Shown piece by piece: positions 8,967-17,426 of a stretch of DNA of 55,281 nucleotides. A program made the translations under genes and the position numbers. Origin of the DNA: Acidiferrobacterales bacterium (GTDB taxonomy: Bacteria; Pseudomonadota; Gammaproteobacteria; Acidiferrobacterales; JAJDNE01). The first letter of the stretch is position 1; each line of letters starts with the position of its first letter. The stretch is from assembly GCA_022340825.1 (NCBI GenBank), contig JAJDNE010000053.1, positions 1 to 55,281 of the forward strand. Reading direction: 5' to 3'. The notes under the pieces are model-generated. The model was not told where the DNA came from and did not search any database. It saw only the letters and a program-made list of their open reading frames with translations.

Positions 8967-9569
8967 CTATAAGCTATCGACGTTGTGGAATTCGAGCTTG
9001 GGGCCATAACGTGTGTAACGAATCCGCGAGAGTCCGGCATTGTCGACCTTGATACGGTACATACCAACGGCAGGCGCACCCAGCACTTGAGCAATAATTG
9101 CCCGCATTACTCCTGCGTGCGATACGACTAGTACCTGTTCGCCACCGCTCACTTCGATTAGCTTTTCGTATGCCTGCATGACCCGCCGGGTGAAATCCGC
9201 TAATGGTTCGGCTCCCTCAGGCCGACAGTTCTCAGGGTCTCGATAAAACGCCTCATAACTCTCGGGATCCGATGCGATGATCTCGTCAGGGGTTTTACCC
9301 TCCCATATACCGAAACCGACTTCGCGGAACTCCGGTTCGACGATGACCGGGGCATGAATCTGTTGACCTAGCTCTTCAGCAAACAACCGGCAGCGTTTGA
9401 GAGGCGAGGTCACAATGCGATCCCAGCCTGTCGATTTACCGACTGCATTGCGCATCTGCTGCCAGCCTCGGTCGGAAAGGGGGTCATCTATCGAGTTGCC
9501 ACGATAAGCACGGCCACCTTCCGGTTCGCCATGCCGCATCAGGTCGATCAAGATTTCTTGCTTTCTCAT
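8967..9569 (-). CDS. Histidine phosphatase family protein (phosphoglycerate-mutase-like)
   Basis: 200 residues with the phosphate pocket of the histidine phosphatase clan: the RHG motif in LMRHGEPEGG (catalytic His near residue 13), a SPLKRC arginine, the acid segment VGFGIWEGKTPDE and VVSHAGVMRA with the second catalytic His. The overall pattern is closest to alpha-ribazole phosphatase (CobC) or phosphoglycerate-mutase-like phosphatases, but substrate cannot be read from this. No cobalamin genes lie nearby. It follows the 135-aa unknown gene and cbbO on the same strand, so a role in phosphorylated-sugar metabolism is possible but unproved. Confidence 0.85.
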   Translation of the reverse strand: MRKQEILIDLMRHGEPEGGRAYRGNSIDDPLSDRGWQQMRNAVGKSTGWDRIVTSPLKRCRLFAEELGQQIHAPVIVEPEFREVGFGIWEGKTPDEIIASDPESYEAFYRDPENCRPEGAEPLADFTRRVMQAYEKLIEVSGGEQVLVVSHAGVMRAIIAQVLGAPAVGMYRIKVDNAGLSRIRYTRYGPKLEFHNVDSL

Positions 9570-9604
9570 GCTGGTGACTGTTCGATGAATACAGTTCCGT
9601 GCAG

Positions 9605-10012
9605 TTACTTGCGCTTATCCTGAAACGGAATTACGTCAGATAGTCCATCCGGAAGCTGTTCCGCCAGTTCTTCGCCCAACAATAGTTCCATGGCCTCGAG
9701 CACCCGATCCAGTATCAGGTCGGCGCTGGCATGATAGAGACGAATCCGGCACTTGACGGGTTTGTGAAGGTCGTCGCGTTGCTCTGTTTTGAATTCAGTC
9801 CACGCGGCTATCGGGATATCGTGAAAGGCCCGATCAACAATTATCCAGGCATCTTTCTGCAGGATCAGCTCGAGAGTTTTAAGGCGTGGCAACGGTAAGT
9901 GAATTTCGCTGCCAAGCCGCTTTAAAGCAACCTGCACATGATTGAAATACAGTGCTTTGATCTCGCCATCGCGATACTCATACACCGGAACTTCTTCGTG
10001 GCGATGATACAT
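9605..10012 (-). CDS. Unknown 135-aa protein downstream of cbbO
   Basis: A soluble, charged protein with no signal peptide or membrane helix. It has an N-terminal mixed strand region (VPVYEYRDGEIKALYFNHV), a central LELILQKDAWIIVDRAF part and an acidic C-terminus (LLLGEELAEQLPDG). I recognise no family. It starts 75 bases after the cbbO stop and precedes the histidine phosphatase gene by 35 bases, all on one strand, which suggests it may be read with the RuBisCO operon. The reading frame has normal codon use for the region. Confidence 0.65.
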   Translation of the reverse strand: MYHRHEEVPVYEYRDGEIKALYFNHVQVALKRLGSEIHLPLPRLKTLELILQKDAWIIVDRAFHDIPIAAWTEFKTEQRDDLHKPVKCRIRLYHASADLILDRVLEAMELLLGEELAEQLPDGLSDVIPFQDKRK

Positions 10013-10087
10013 GATGTGGCGTTGAATCCCTCTTTATATACTGCCTGTATTAAAACCAATCGACACAAATAGCCCTGATAAGCTGCC

Positions 10088-12427
10088 CTACGACGTCAGG
10101 CTTGCAAACAAGGTCGGCAATTTTTCGGGTAGCCGTTGAACATGGTCGATGATGGTGTAGTTGTTGGCGCCGAAAATACGTTTTACGTAACTGTCCGCGT
10201 GTGCATCCAGTGTCAGGCAATAGCTCAGCACACCTTGCGAATACAGCTCTTCTACCGCCTTCTTGGTATCGTGGCGCAAGTGCTGCGGATCGCGCTCGTC
10301 GATGTCGGCCGGCTCTCCGTCTGTCACCAGCAACAGGAGTTTTCGCCGCTCCGGCTGTTTGAGCAAATGCCGCCCTGCATGTCGCATGGCAGCACCCATG
10401 CGGGTAGACAGGCCACCCTGCATTCCGGCAAGACGCGCTTTAGCCTCATCATCGAAGTGCTGGTTAAAATCCTTGAAGCGGAAATACTGAACATCGTGAC
10501 GGCCATCCGAGGCAAAACCATGCAGCGCAAACGGATCGCCAATGCCATTGATCGCCGTCGACACGAGCGTCGCGGCTTCGCGAGTCAGTTCCAGTATGGT
10601 CTTGTCTGAGCCGGGCACTTTCTCGTTAGTCGATTCGGACAAATCCATCAACACCACAACCGCCAGATCGCGATTCTTGATCACATTGCGCATAGTGATA
10701 CGCGGATTCGGCTGGTCACCCATGCGGATCGAGACCATGGCATCAATCGCGGCATTGATATCAATCTCGTCGCCATCCTCCATATTACGTACACGCTGCA
10801 CACCTTCCGGTGTCAACAAATCGATAATCTGTTTAATACGAAAGGCGATGGGTTTGTATTCGGTAAGAATATCTTCGATGGCCTTGGGATCACCTTTGGG
10901 CTGACGACGCTCGTAGACAGTCGCCCAGTCAGGACGGTGTAGTTGGATCTGGTAGTCCCATTCCTGATAGTGGAACGGATCCGATATCGGTTCCTTGCCC
11001 CACATCTGATTGAAGCTCTTGGTATCTTCCAGATCATCTTCATACGGAAACATTTCGGTCGGACAGGTCCAGATCTCCTGCGCGTCGTCTCCGGCCAACT
11101 CGCAATCCACTTCGTTTGCCATCTCGATAACACTCACGGTCTTGCGCAGCTGTCGCTGACTGGCAGCGACATATTCATTCATGGTGTCAAAGGTGAATTC
11201 CTCAAATTCCCAGACGAAACGATTGTCGTCCCGATACGGAATTCTGATGCGCTCAAGGATGCGCAGGCTAGGTACTTCCCTGCGAGATGAGAAAAGATTG
11301 AACAGCTCCATGCCCATGTGCCAGGAGAACTGATTGTTATCCTGTTCCGCTTCGATCCGGTCATGAAACTGCTTGCAGAATTTGCTCAGCTCGGCATCGT
11401 CAGTCTTTACTGAAGAATCGAGCAACATCAGCGCTACGCGCTCCAGCACCAGCATGGCCGGGTGTTCGACATTCTCCTCGTACTCAATATCTAGCAACGT
11501 GCGCCATAGTTTCTTCAAGCCCGGGAAGGCCTTCAGCGCCTTGTACTCGACGCGCGCGTCTTCAATAAAACCGATAAAGAACATTTGTGCCGGGCTGAGT
11601 TGCTCGGCAGATATTCGCGAACTGGTATAACAAATATGCGCTGCCATATGCGCGGCAGTCGCTCGATAAAGTTCAAGCCCCGGAACATCTCCAATGGCAT
11701 CCACCGCATCCGGCATATGAACGATGTGAGCTTCGATATAAGGCCGAAAATCTGTGTAGTCCGCGCCAGTGGGACGCAGGAAGAAATCCCGTCCCCACAG
11801 GGCACGAAGATAGAAGTTCAGCTTGCGCTGAGTATCAATAAACAGTGTGCCGCGTCGCTCTTTTTGCAGTACTGCCAGGCTATCTTTTGATTCGAGATTG
11901 AAGTACTTGGTCAGGTTATCGAAATCGCGGCGGTAAGCCTGTGCACCGAAATTCGCCCAGCGCCGCAATCCACTCAAAGTTAATTTTGAAAGCAACTCAT
12001 CAATGTGATTGAGCATTGGGCGAACGCCACGCGCCGCTGTCGATGACAACTGATGTACCAGCGTCAGGTAGCCACGCAGCAATTCCGCATCACCGAGGCG
12101 ACGTGATGCCGTGGGAAGACTACTAAATAACAGGGCAATGACCTCGCCCGAGGTCATCGACGATAGCTTCATCGCCGCGGTAATACAGTCCCCAATAACG
12201 TCTTCACCGCACTCCTTGGCCACCATCGGCATTTCCTGAAGGTAGGAAATTACCAGGTCAGTGCCGCGCCCCAGGTTACACAAACCCTTGGCACCGTCCA
12301 GGTAGTCCTGCAAACCGGCCGGCGACATGACATGCGAGGCCTCCGCGAACGTGGACTGGAGCACATCCTGCACCTCCGGTGCGGCGTCGGCGAGCTGCTC
12401 TGCGTAATCTTCGAGTTTGATAGACAT
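10088..12427 (-). CDS. cbbO: RuBisCO activase subunit CbbO (VWA domain protein)
   Basis: 779 residues, the usual CbbO size. A long helical N-terminal region is followed by a C-terminal von Willebrand factor A domain. Its metal site reads VVLMDLSESTNEK near residue 590 (a DxSxS site), with later LLLLVTDGEPADIDERDP supplying the aspartate. In known systems CbbO binds the AAA+ ring of CbbQ and targets it to RuBisCO so that inhibitory sugar phosphates are removed. Here it follows cbbQ by 61 bases. It acts in the cytoplasm. The gene is intact; the pairing with cbbQ and form IA cbbLS is the normal type IAq arrangement. Confidence 0.93.
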   Translation of the reverse strand: MSIKLEDYAEQLADAAPEVQDVLQSTFAEASHVMSPAGLQDYLDGAKGLCNLGRGTDLVISYLQEMPMVAKECGEDVIGDCITAAMKLSSMTSGEVIALLFSSLPTASRRLGDAELLRGYLTLVHQLSSTAARGVRPMLNHIDELLSKLTLSGLRRWANFGAQAYRRDFDNLTKYFNLESKDSLAVLQKERRGTLFIDTQRKLNFYLRALWGRDFFLRPTGADYTDFRPYIEAHIVHMPDAVDAIGDVPGLELYRATAAHMAAHICYTSSRISAEQLSPAQMFFIGFIEDARVEYKALKAFPGLKKLWRTLLDIEYEENVEHPAMLVLERVALMLLDSSVKTDDAELSKFCKQFHDRIEAEQDNNQFSWHMGMELFNLFSSRREVPSLRILERIRIPYRDDNRFVWEFEEFTFDTMNEYVAASQRQLRKTVSVIEMANEVDCELAGDDAQEIWTCPTEMFPYEDDLEDTKSFNQMWGKEPISDPFHYQEWDYQIQLHRPDWATVYERRQPKGDPKAIEDILTEYKPIAFRIKQIIDLLTPEGVQRVRNMEDGDEIDINAAIDAMVSIRMGDQPNPRITMRNVIKNRDLAVVVLMDLSESTNEKVPGSDKTILELTREAATLVSTAINGIGDPFALHGFASDGRHDVQYFRFKDFNQHFDDEAKARLAGMQGGLSTRMGAAMRHAGRHLLKQPERRKLLLLVTDGEPADIDERDPQHLRHDTKKAVEELYSQGVLSYCLTLDAHADSYVKRIFGANNYTIIDHVQRLPEKLPTLFASLTS

Positions 12428-12488
12428 ACTGATTTAGCGTTGTCCTGACCCCACTCCCCTGAAAGCGAAGTGGAGACAAGAAATACTT

Positions 12489-13298
12489 TTAACCAAAGAA
12501 AGTCTGTACCGCGGCATTCAGGGTATCGCGCATATCCGGATCGTCGGTTAGCGGCGTCACCATGGTCATGGTACACGCGGCAACAGGCTCGACACCCTTG
12601 GCGATCAGGTTGCCTGCATATACCAGTAGACGGGTAGAGATACCCTCATCGAGTCCGTGACCTTTCAGGTTGCGTGCCCGATGGGCGATCTGGACCAGCT
12701 TGCCGGCAAGCTCGGTATCAATTCCAGACTCCTTGGCGACGATATCGGTCTCGATCTTCTCTTCCGGATAGTCAAAATCCAGTGCGCCAAATCGCTGCTT
12801 GGTCGATTGCTTCAGGTCCTTCATCAGGCTCTGGTACCCAGGGTTGTAGGAGATTACCAGCTGGAAATCTTCGTGCGCCTCGATCAGCTCCCCTTTTTTG
12901 TCGAGCGGCAGCGTACGTCTATGGTCAGTCAGGGGGTGGATCACAACTGTCGTGTCCTGACGTGCCTCGACAACCTCATCGAGATAGCAAATTGCACCGA
13001 GGCGCGCGGCCGTCGTCAGCGGACCGTCCTGCCACTTGGTGCCTTCCTTGTCGAGCAGAAAACGGCCAACAAGATCCGAGGCGGTCATGTCTTCATTACA
13101 AGCAACGGTTATTAACGGCTTGCCGAGTTTGAACGCCATGTATTCTACGAAACGCGACTTACCGCAACCGGTTGGTCCTTTCAGCATCATGGGCATGCGG
13201 GCATCGTAGGCTGCCTGATACAGCGCAATCTCGTCGCCCACCGCCTCGTAATAAGGCTCTTTCTGGATCTTGTACTGACTAATATCAATAACAGACAT
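12489..13298 (-). CDS. cbbQ: RuBisCO activase AAA+ ATPase CbbQ
   Basis: 269 residues of the MoxR/NirQ class of AAA+ proteins. Walker A is GPTGCGKS at residues 41-48 and Walker B is ICYLDE near 103-108; a sensor-type [13 protein letters not shown] segment and C-terminal [12 protein letters not shown] helices follow. CbbQ forms a hexamer which, with CbbO, uses ATP to remodel inhibited RuBisCO. The gene starts 10 bases after the stop of the 103-aa unknown gene, with GGGGATAAG as ribosome site, and precedes cbbO. No defects are seen. Confidence 0.95.
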   Translation of the reverse strand: MSVIDISQYKIQKEPYYEAVGDEIALYQAAYDARMPMMLKGPTGCGKSRFVEYMAFKLGKPLITVACNEDMTASDLVGRFLLDKEGTKWQDGPLTTAARLGAICYLDEVVEARQDTTVVIHPLTDHRRTLPLDKKGELIEAHEDFQLVISYNPGYQSLMKDLKQSTKQRFGALDFDYPEEKIETDIVAKESGIDTELAGKLVQIAHRARNLKGHGLDEGISTRLLVYAGNLIAKGVEPVAACTMTMVTPLTDDPDMRDTLNAAVQTFFG

Positions 13299-13308
13299 AA
13301 CTTATCCC

Positions 13309-13620
13309 CTAATCTTCATCATCGGTTTCTACTTCTCCGGTCCAGCCCGCCTCTTTCGCTCTGGCAATGGCTTCACCATGAATTTTTTCGTGGCGTTGGC
13401 GCAGTTCATCCGGCAAGTGACTGACCAGACAACCATACTTGTCCCACTCGGCGTTTACTTTTTGCAGCAGTGCGTCAATGCCTCCCAGATTCCAGCCTTC
13501 ACAGGTCTCGGTCTCCGGCAACAGGTTAAATACCCACGCATCACGAATGATCTTGCCGATGGTGGTCATACCACCATTGACATCATTGTTGATGCCTACG
13601 TATTTGTCAGGTTTAGCCAT
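13309..13620 (-). CDS. Unknown 103-aa protein encoded between cbbS and cbbQ
   Basis: A soluble, acidic protein with no signal or membrane segment: an N-terminal KPDKYVGINNDVNGGMTT part, a Trp-rich middle (DAWVFNLLP, GWNLGGIDALLQKV, two Cys) and a highly charged C-terminus ending TDDED. I recognise no fold. It sits in the RuBisCO operon, 79 bases after cbbS with a terminator-like hairpin in between, and 10 bases before cbbQ. Small extra genes occur in some cbbLSQO operons, but I cannot say whether this is one of those named before. I infer a role in RuBisCO assembly, activation or operon control. The start Met lies about 20 bases after the hairpin and its ribosome site is weak. Confidence 0.75.
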   Translation of the reverse strand: MAKPDKYVGINNDVNGGMTTIGKIIRDAWVFNLLPETETCEGWNLGGIDALLQKVNAEWDKYGCLVSHLPDELRQRHEKIHGEAIARAKEAGWTGEVETDDED

Positions 13621-13635
13621 GAATGTGTCCGAAAT

Positions 13636-13673
13636 AAAAAAGCCCCTGACCGTACGGTGTCGGGCAGGGGCTT
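13636..13673 (-). terminator. Terminator-like hairpin between cbbS and the accessory genes
   Basis: A 9-bp perfect outer stem (13640-13648 with 13665-13673). On the minus strand it is followed by a run of six T (complement of 13635-13640), the form of an intrinsic terminator. It lies 26 bases after the cbbS stop and just before the 103-aa gene. Because cbbQ and cbbO lie downstream on the same strand, it should let most transcripts end after cbbLS and a minority continue, matching the need for far more RuBisCO than activase. Confidence 0.75.
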
Positions 13674-13698
13674 ATCTTTTTATTACTACCCTGCAGAT

Positions 13699-14055
13699 TT
13701 AAACAGTCTTACCACGATAGATAACCATCGCAGCACCTGCTGACTGGGCGAAGTTGTCGAAACCCAACAGACGGATGTGATTCTCCGGGTGGGCTTTGTG
13801 ACAGGCTTCTACCTCAGCAAGGATGGCGTCGACATCAGTCTCACCAAACATCGGCAGTTTCCACATGTACCAGTAGTGGCTACGGGCGTTCTCCGGCTCG
13901 GTATGCTCGATACCCGGATTCCATCCCTTGCTGACGATATATTCAATCTGCTTGCGGATTTGCTTGGCATCCATCTCAGGCAAGTAAGAGAAAGTCTCGA
14001 ACTTGCGGCTCGAAGTATCGCTCAAGCTTGATTTGTAATCTTGCACTTCGCTCAT
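13699..14055 (-). CDS. cbbS: RuBisCO small subunit, form IA
   Basis: 118 residues, the size of bacterial form IA small subunits. The N-terminal [21 protein letters not shown] and the WMLPMF-type segment (here [19 protein letters not shown]) are diagnostic; the C-terminus holds [14 protein letters not shown]. It caps the octameric large-subunit core. GAGGAA precedes the ATG. The gene lies 95 bases after cbbL with a hairpin in the gap, and is followed by a terminator-like structure. Absence of carboxysome genes around it argues for a free cytosolic enzyme. Confidence 0.97.
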   Translation of the reverse strand: MSEVQDYKSSLSDTSSRKFETFSYLPEMDAKQIRKQIEYIVSKGWNPGIEHTEPENARSHYWYMWKLPMFGETDVDAILAEVEACHKAHPENHIRLLGFDNFAQSAGAAMVIYRGKTV

Positions 14056-14084
14056 TTTAATTTCCTCAATTTCGTTTCAAATTC

Positions 14085-14131
14085 GCCCCTGCTTCTTCCC
14101 AGGGGGCGGCGAGCTGAAACCTCAGCCCGCC
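14085..14131 (-). other. Intercistronic hairpins between cbbL and cbbS
   Basis: Two stem-loops in the 95-base gap: a 10-bp stem (14108-14117 with 14122-14131, one mismatch) and a 7-bp stem (14085-14091 with 14100-14106 or 14101-14107). Neither is followed by a T run, so they are more likely mRNA stabilisers or processing sites than terminators. Confidence 0.5.
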
Positions 14132-14150
14132 ATCCAGAAAACAGCTGCGC

Positions 14151-15572
14151 TTACTTGTGAGAAACGTCCAGCTTGTCGACGGTGTCGAATTCGAACTTGA
14201 TTTCCTTCCAGGTCTCCATCGCCATCTTGAGCTCAGGGCTGCTCTTGGCAGCATTGGTAAGAATGTCCTTACCTTCCTTCTCAATCTCGCGACCTTCATT
14301 GCGTGCTTCGACACAGGCCTCAACCGCAACACGGTTGGCGGCCGCACCGGCAGCGTTACCCCAAGGGTGACCCAGTGTACCGCCACCAAACTGCAGTACA
14401 GAGTCATCACCAAAGATGCTAACCAGTGCCGGCATGTGCCATACGTGGATACCACCGGAAGCAACCGGCAGAACGCCAGGCATTGCGCCCCAGTCCTGAT
14501 CAAAGAAGATGCCGCGTGAACGGTCTTCCTTGATGTAGGAATCACGCATGATATCGATCCAGCCCAAGGTCGCGTCACGGTCGCCTTCCAGCTTGCCGAC
14601 AACGGTACCGGAGTGCAGGTGATCACCACCGGACAGTCGCAGGATCTTGGTCAGCACACGGAAGTGGATACCGTGGTGCGGGTTACGATCAAGCACAGCA
14701 TGCATCGCACGGTGAATGTGCAGCAGCATGCCATTGTCCTGACACCACTGAGCCAGCTGCGTATTGGCAGCCCAACCACCGGTGATGTAATCATGCATGA
14801 TAATCGGCGCGCCGATTTCCTTGGCGTACTCTGCACGCTTCATCATTTCGTCTGAAGTCGGTGCAGTAACGTTCAGGTAGTGACCTTTACGCTCGCCGGT
14901 CTCGGCTTCGGCTTTCTGGATAGCTTCCATTACGAAGTCGAAACGGTGACGCCAGCGCATGAACGGCTGAGAGTTAACGTTCTCATCGTCCTTGGTGAAA
15001 TCCAGACCACCACGCAGACCTTCGTAGCAGGCACGGCCGTAGTTCTTCGCAGACAGGCCCAGTTTCGGCTTGATCGTACAACCCAGCAGCGGGCGGCCGT
15101 ACTTGTTCAGCAGGTCGCGCTCTACCTGGATACCCTGAGGCGGGCCATTACAGGTCATGACGTAGGCGATCGGGAAGCGAATATCTTCCAGACGCAGGGC
15201 GCGCAGGGCCTTGAAGCCGAATACGTTACCCACGAGCGAGGTCATGACGTTAACAACAGAACCTTCCTCGAACAGATCGATCGGGTAGGCAACAAAGGCG
15301 TAGAAACAGGTGTCATCACCCGGTACGTCTTCGATGGCATAGGCGCGACCCTTGTAGTAGTCCAGGTCGGTCAGCAGATCGGTCCACACCGTGGTCCAGG
15401 TACCGGTTGAAGATTCTGCAGCAACAGCGGCAGCCACTTCTTCGCGGGGCACACCCGGCTGAGGGGTAACTTTGAAGCATGCCAGAATATCCGTGTCTTT
15501 CGGCGTGTAATCCGGCATCCAGTACGTTTCGCGGTATTCTTTTACACCCGCGCTATAGCTTTTTACTGCCAT
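14151..15572 (-). CDS. cbbL: RuBisCO large subunit, form IA
   Basis: 473 residues from the ATG at 15572, preceded by a perfect AGGAGG; 27 more in-frame codons upstream are unlikely to be used. The enzyme carboxylates ribulose bisphosphate in the Calvin cycle. Visible active-site parts: Lys168 and Lys170 in GCTIKPKLG, the carbamylated Lys194 with Asp196/Glu197 in [17 protein letters not shown], and the loop-6 Lys in [11 protein letters not shown]. Sequence and the cbbQ/cbbO partners place it in form IA of the non-carboxysomal (IAq) kind. It is the first gene of the operon and is divergent from cbbR across 229 bases. Confidence 0.98.
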   Translation of the reverse strand: MAVKSYSAGVKEYRETYWMPDYTPKDTDILACFKVTPQPGVPREEVAAAVAAESSTGTWTTVWTDLLTDLDYYKGRAYAIEDVPGDDTCFYAFVAYPIDLFEEGSVVNVMTSLVGNVFGFKALRALRLEDIRFPIAYVMTCNGPPQGIQVERDLLNKYGRPLLGCTIKPKLGLSAKNYGRACYEGLRGGLDFTKDDENVNSQPFMRWRHRFDFVMEAIQKAEAETGERKGHYLNVTAPTSDEMMKRAEYAKEIGAPIIMHDYITGGWAANTQLAQWCQDNGMLLHIHRAMHAVLDRNPHHGIHFRVLTKILRLSGGDHLHSGTVVGKLEGDRDATLGWIDIMRDSYIKEDRSRGIFFDQDWGAMPGVLPVASGGIHVWHMPALVSIFGDDSVLQFGGGTLGHPWGNAAGAAANRVAVEACVEARNEGREIEKEGKDILTNAAKSSPELKMAMETWKEIKFEFDTVDKLDVSHK

Positions 15573-15721
15573 TGCAGTCCTCCTGTTAATAAAACCTGTC
15601 TTTCGTGAGCGGGGGCCAATTTTGCTCTCGGCCCGTTCCCGTTGATATGACATAGATCAACTCATGCCACCGGGTTCGCCGTAAGTCTCTCGAAGAGGGT
15701 AGTCCTCGAAATGGTCGGCAG

Positions 15722-15727
15722 ATTATA
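15722..15727 (-). promoter_or_regulatory. Probable -10 box of the cbbL promoter
   Basis: The minus strand reads TATAAT, a perfect sigma-70 -10 box, about 145 bases upstream of the cbbL start. The -35 position at 17-base spacing (GTTTTA) is poor, as expected of a promoter needing a LysR-type activator. A start near 15715 is inferred. Confidence 0.5.
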
Positions 15728-15759
15728 GGGATACTAAGAATAATTAAAACTCAATAATA

Positions 15760-15788
15760 ATGATCTTTATCATAAACATTTGTTTATG
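15760..15788. promoter_or_regulatory. Candidate CbbR operator in the cbbL-cbbR intergenic region
   Basis: Two adjoining inverted repeats: ATGAT-CTTT-ATCAT at 15760-15773, and CATAAACA-TT-TGTTTATG, a perfect 8-bp palindrome, at 15771-15788. The latter includes a TNA-N8-TNA spacing like that reported for CbbR sites. Relative to the inferred cbbL start the palindrome is near -56 to -73 and the other repeat near -45 to -58, the usual recognition and activation sites of LysR regulators. It ends 14 bases before the cbbR start, which would allow autorepression. Confidence 0.55.
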
Positions 15789-15801
15789 GTATATATAGAT
15801 C

Positions 15802-16731
15802 ATGCACCTAACATTAAGACAGCTAAAAGTGTTCGAATCGGTCGCCCGCCACCTTGGCTATACCCGGGCGGCGGAAGAACTGCACCTGACCCAGCCTGCT
15901 GTTTCCATGCAAATCAAACAGTTAGAGGATAGTGTCGGACTGCCCCTGTTTGAAAAAATGGGGAAAAAGATCTTCCTGACCGAGGCCGGACGCGAGCTGT
16001 ACGGCTATTCCAACTCCATTTCACGACAGCTGGATGAGGTCGACGAGGTTATCGAGGGCCTGAAGGGACTGGAACGCGGCCGCCTGGCGATATCGGTGGC
16101 CAGTACAGCAAATGCCTTCGCCACGCGCCTGCTGGCAGCCTTTTCCAAGGATCACTCAGGCGTGACAGTCAGTCTCGATGTTACCAACCGCCGTGGCCTG
16201 CTAAGTCAGCTGGCCAACAACGAGGCAGACATGGTGATCATGGGCCGACCACCGCGTGATCTCGATCTGGTGACTGAGGCGTTTATGGACAACCCGCTGG
16301 TGGTAATCGCTCCACCAGGTCACCCGCTGGGTTCAGAGCGCAACATCCCCCTTACCAGGCTTCAGAATGAGACCTTCGTGGTGCGTGAACTGGGTTCAGG
16401 CACCCGAAATGCCATGGAACGGTTCTTTACCGACCAGGGCATCAGGGTGACCACCGGCATGGAAATGACCAGTAACGAGGCAATCAAACAGGCGGTGGAG
16501 GCCGGGCTTGGTCTGGGTATTGTGTCGATTCACACCCTGGAACTGGAGCTGGAAACCCGGCGCATTTGTGTACTGGACGCCGAAAATTTCCCGATCCTCC
16601 GCCACTGGTATGTAGTACATCGACGAGGCAAGCGACTGTCTCCGGCGGCGCAGGCATTCAAGGACTACGTGCTCGCCGAAGGCGACAAGATTATGCCAAC
16701 CCTGATGACCTTCGGGAATTCCCAGCCATAA
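15802..16731 (+). CDS. cbbR: LysR-family regulator of CO2 fixation genes
   Basis: 309 residues. The N-terminal winged helix-turn-helix (LRQLKVFESVARH, YTRAAEELHLTQPAVSMQIKQ) is typical of LysR proteins, and the remainder is a two-lobe effector domain (LAISVASTANAFATRLLAAF, the AGLGLGIVSIHTLELEL segment). Position divergent from cbbL makes CbbR the natural assignment. In known systems it senses Calvin-cycle metabolites and activates cbb transcription while repressing itself. It carries a candidate operator directly upstream. The Cys-rich small gene follows 17 bases after its stop, probably in one transcript. Confidence 0.93.
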   Translation: MHLTLRQLKVFESVARHLGYTRAAEELHLTQPAVSMQIKQLEDSVGLPLFEKMGKKIFLTEAGRELYGYSNSISRQLDEVDEVIEGLKGLERGRLAISVASTANAFATRLLAAFSKDHSGVTVSLDVTNRRGLLSQLANNEADMVIMGRPPRDLDLVTEAFMDNPLVVIAPPGHPLGSERNIPLTRLQNETFVVRELGSGTRNAMERFFTDQGIRVTTGMEMTSNEAIKQAVEAGLGLGIVSIHTLELELETRRICVLDAENFPILRHWYVVHRRGKRLSPAAQAFKDYVLAEGDKIMPTLMTFGNSQP

Positions 16732-16748
16732 GCTACCGAGGCAAGAAA

Positions 16749-16949
16749 ATGAAACTGGCCAAACCTGCTGTTATTGTCGCCCTGATTATTGCTGTCGCCG
16801 TGATTACCGCGCCAATCTGGGGTGGTTGTGACTTTCAATACCAGACCTGCAGTAGCTGGTGCGATATTCGCCACTTCAATTCAGACCTGAAGAAAGTTGC
16901 CTGCAAGACTGGTTGTGCTGCGGACAAGGTTGCCTGTCTCTCAAGGTAG
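16749..16949 (+). CDS. Small exported or membrane-anchored Cys-rich protein
   Basis: 66 residues from the ATG at 16749 with GAGG 7 bases upstream. It has a short basic N-terminus, one hydrophobic helix (about residues 6-23, PAVIVALIIAVAVITAP), and a 40-residue domain with six Cys (GGCDF, TCSSWC, ACKTGC, VACLSR), an even number that could form three disulfides in the periplasm. I do not recognise the family. It lies 17 bases after cbbR and is likely co-transcribed with it. Role unknown. Confidence 0.7.
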   Translation: MKLAKPAVIVALIIAVAVITAPIWGGCDFQYQTCSSWCDIRHFNSDLKKVACKTGCAADKVACLSR

Positions 16950-17017
16950 CAAGCGGCTCCGCGACCCTTGTTCACCGAAGTCAATGAGAGTGCCCGGTGT
17001 GGCCGGAGCAAACTGAC

Positions 17018-17380
17018 CTAATTCAGTACGGTATAACCGCGATTGCGCAGGCAGTTTTTGATCACGCGCTTTTTTTCATTTTCAGTGTCGGCAGATCCCC
17101 GGGCCGCACCTGAGACTGCGCCGACGCCGGCCCCACGCTCGATGGACCTGTTACCGCCCCATATCGCCCCAATCGCGCCACCGATGACAGCACCGCGGGC
17201 AGCTCGCTCGCCGGCCTTTTGCCGAACCTGATCCGCCAGTCGCTCGCATTCCGCCAGATCCTGCTCATATTGCGCCCTATCGACGTAGGTAGGATCAATG
17301 ATAATGTCCGAACCCGGACTACTGCAGGCACTGGTCAGAGCAATCAGCCCCAGTGTGGCGATTAGCATTCGTCCATTCAC
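17018..17380 (-). CDS. Glycine-zipper lipoprotein
   Basis: 120 residues with a lipoprotein signal ending LTSAC (about residue 19). A charged region (YEQDLAECERLADQV) follows, then a glycine-zipper stretch (GAVIGGAIGAIWGG and GAGVGAVSGAARG) and a terminal NCLRNRGYTVLN. Such proteins sit in the outer membrane or periplasm and are structural or envelope-stress related; exact function is unknown. GGGAG precedes the ATG. It is divergent from the transporter gene, whose start is 46 bases away. The open frame is intact. Confidence 0.8.
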   Translation of the reverse strand: MNGRMLIATLGLIALTSACSSPGSDIIIDPTYVDRAQYEQDLAECERLADQVRQKAGERAARGAVIGGAIGAIWGGNRSIERGAGVGAVSGAARGSADTENEKKRVIKNCLRNRGYTVLN

Positions 17381-17426
17381 AACTCACTCCCGCAATTGGA
17401 TTTGGTTTAACGTTAACAGAAAAAAG

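Noticed and set aside
13309-13620. Naming the small RuBisCO-operon gene cbbN
   Set aside because: Other cbb operons carry small accessory genes, but I cannot confirm homology by eye, so no symbol was given.
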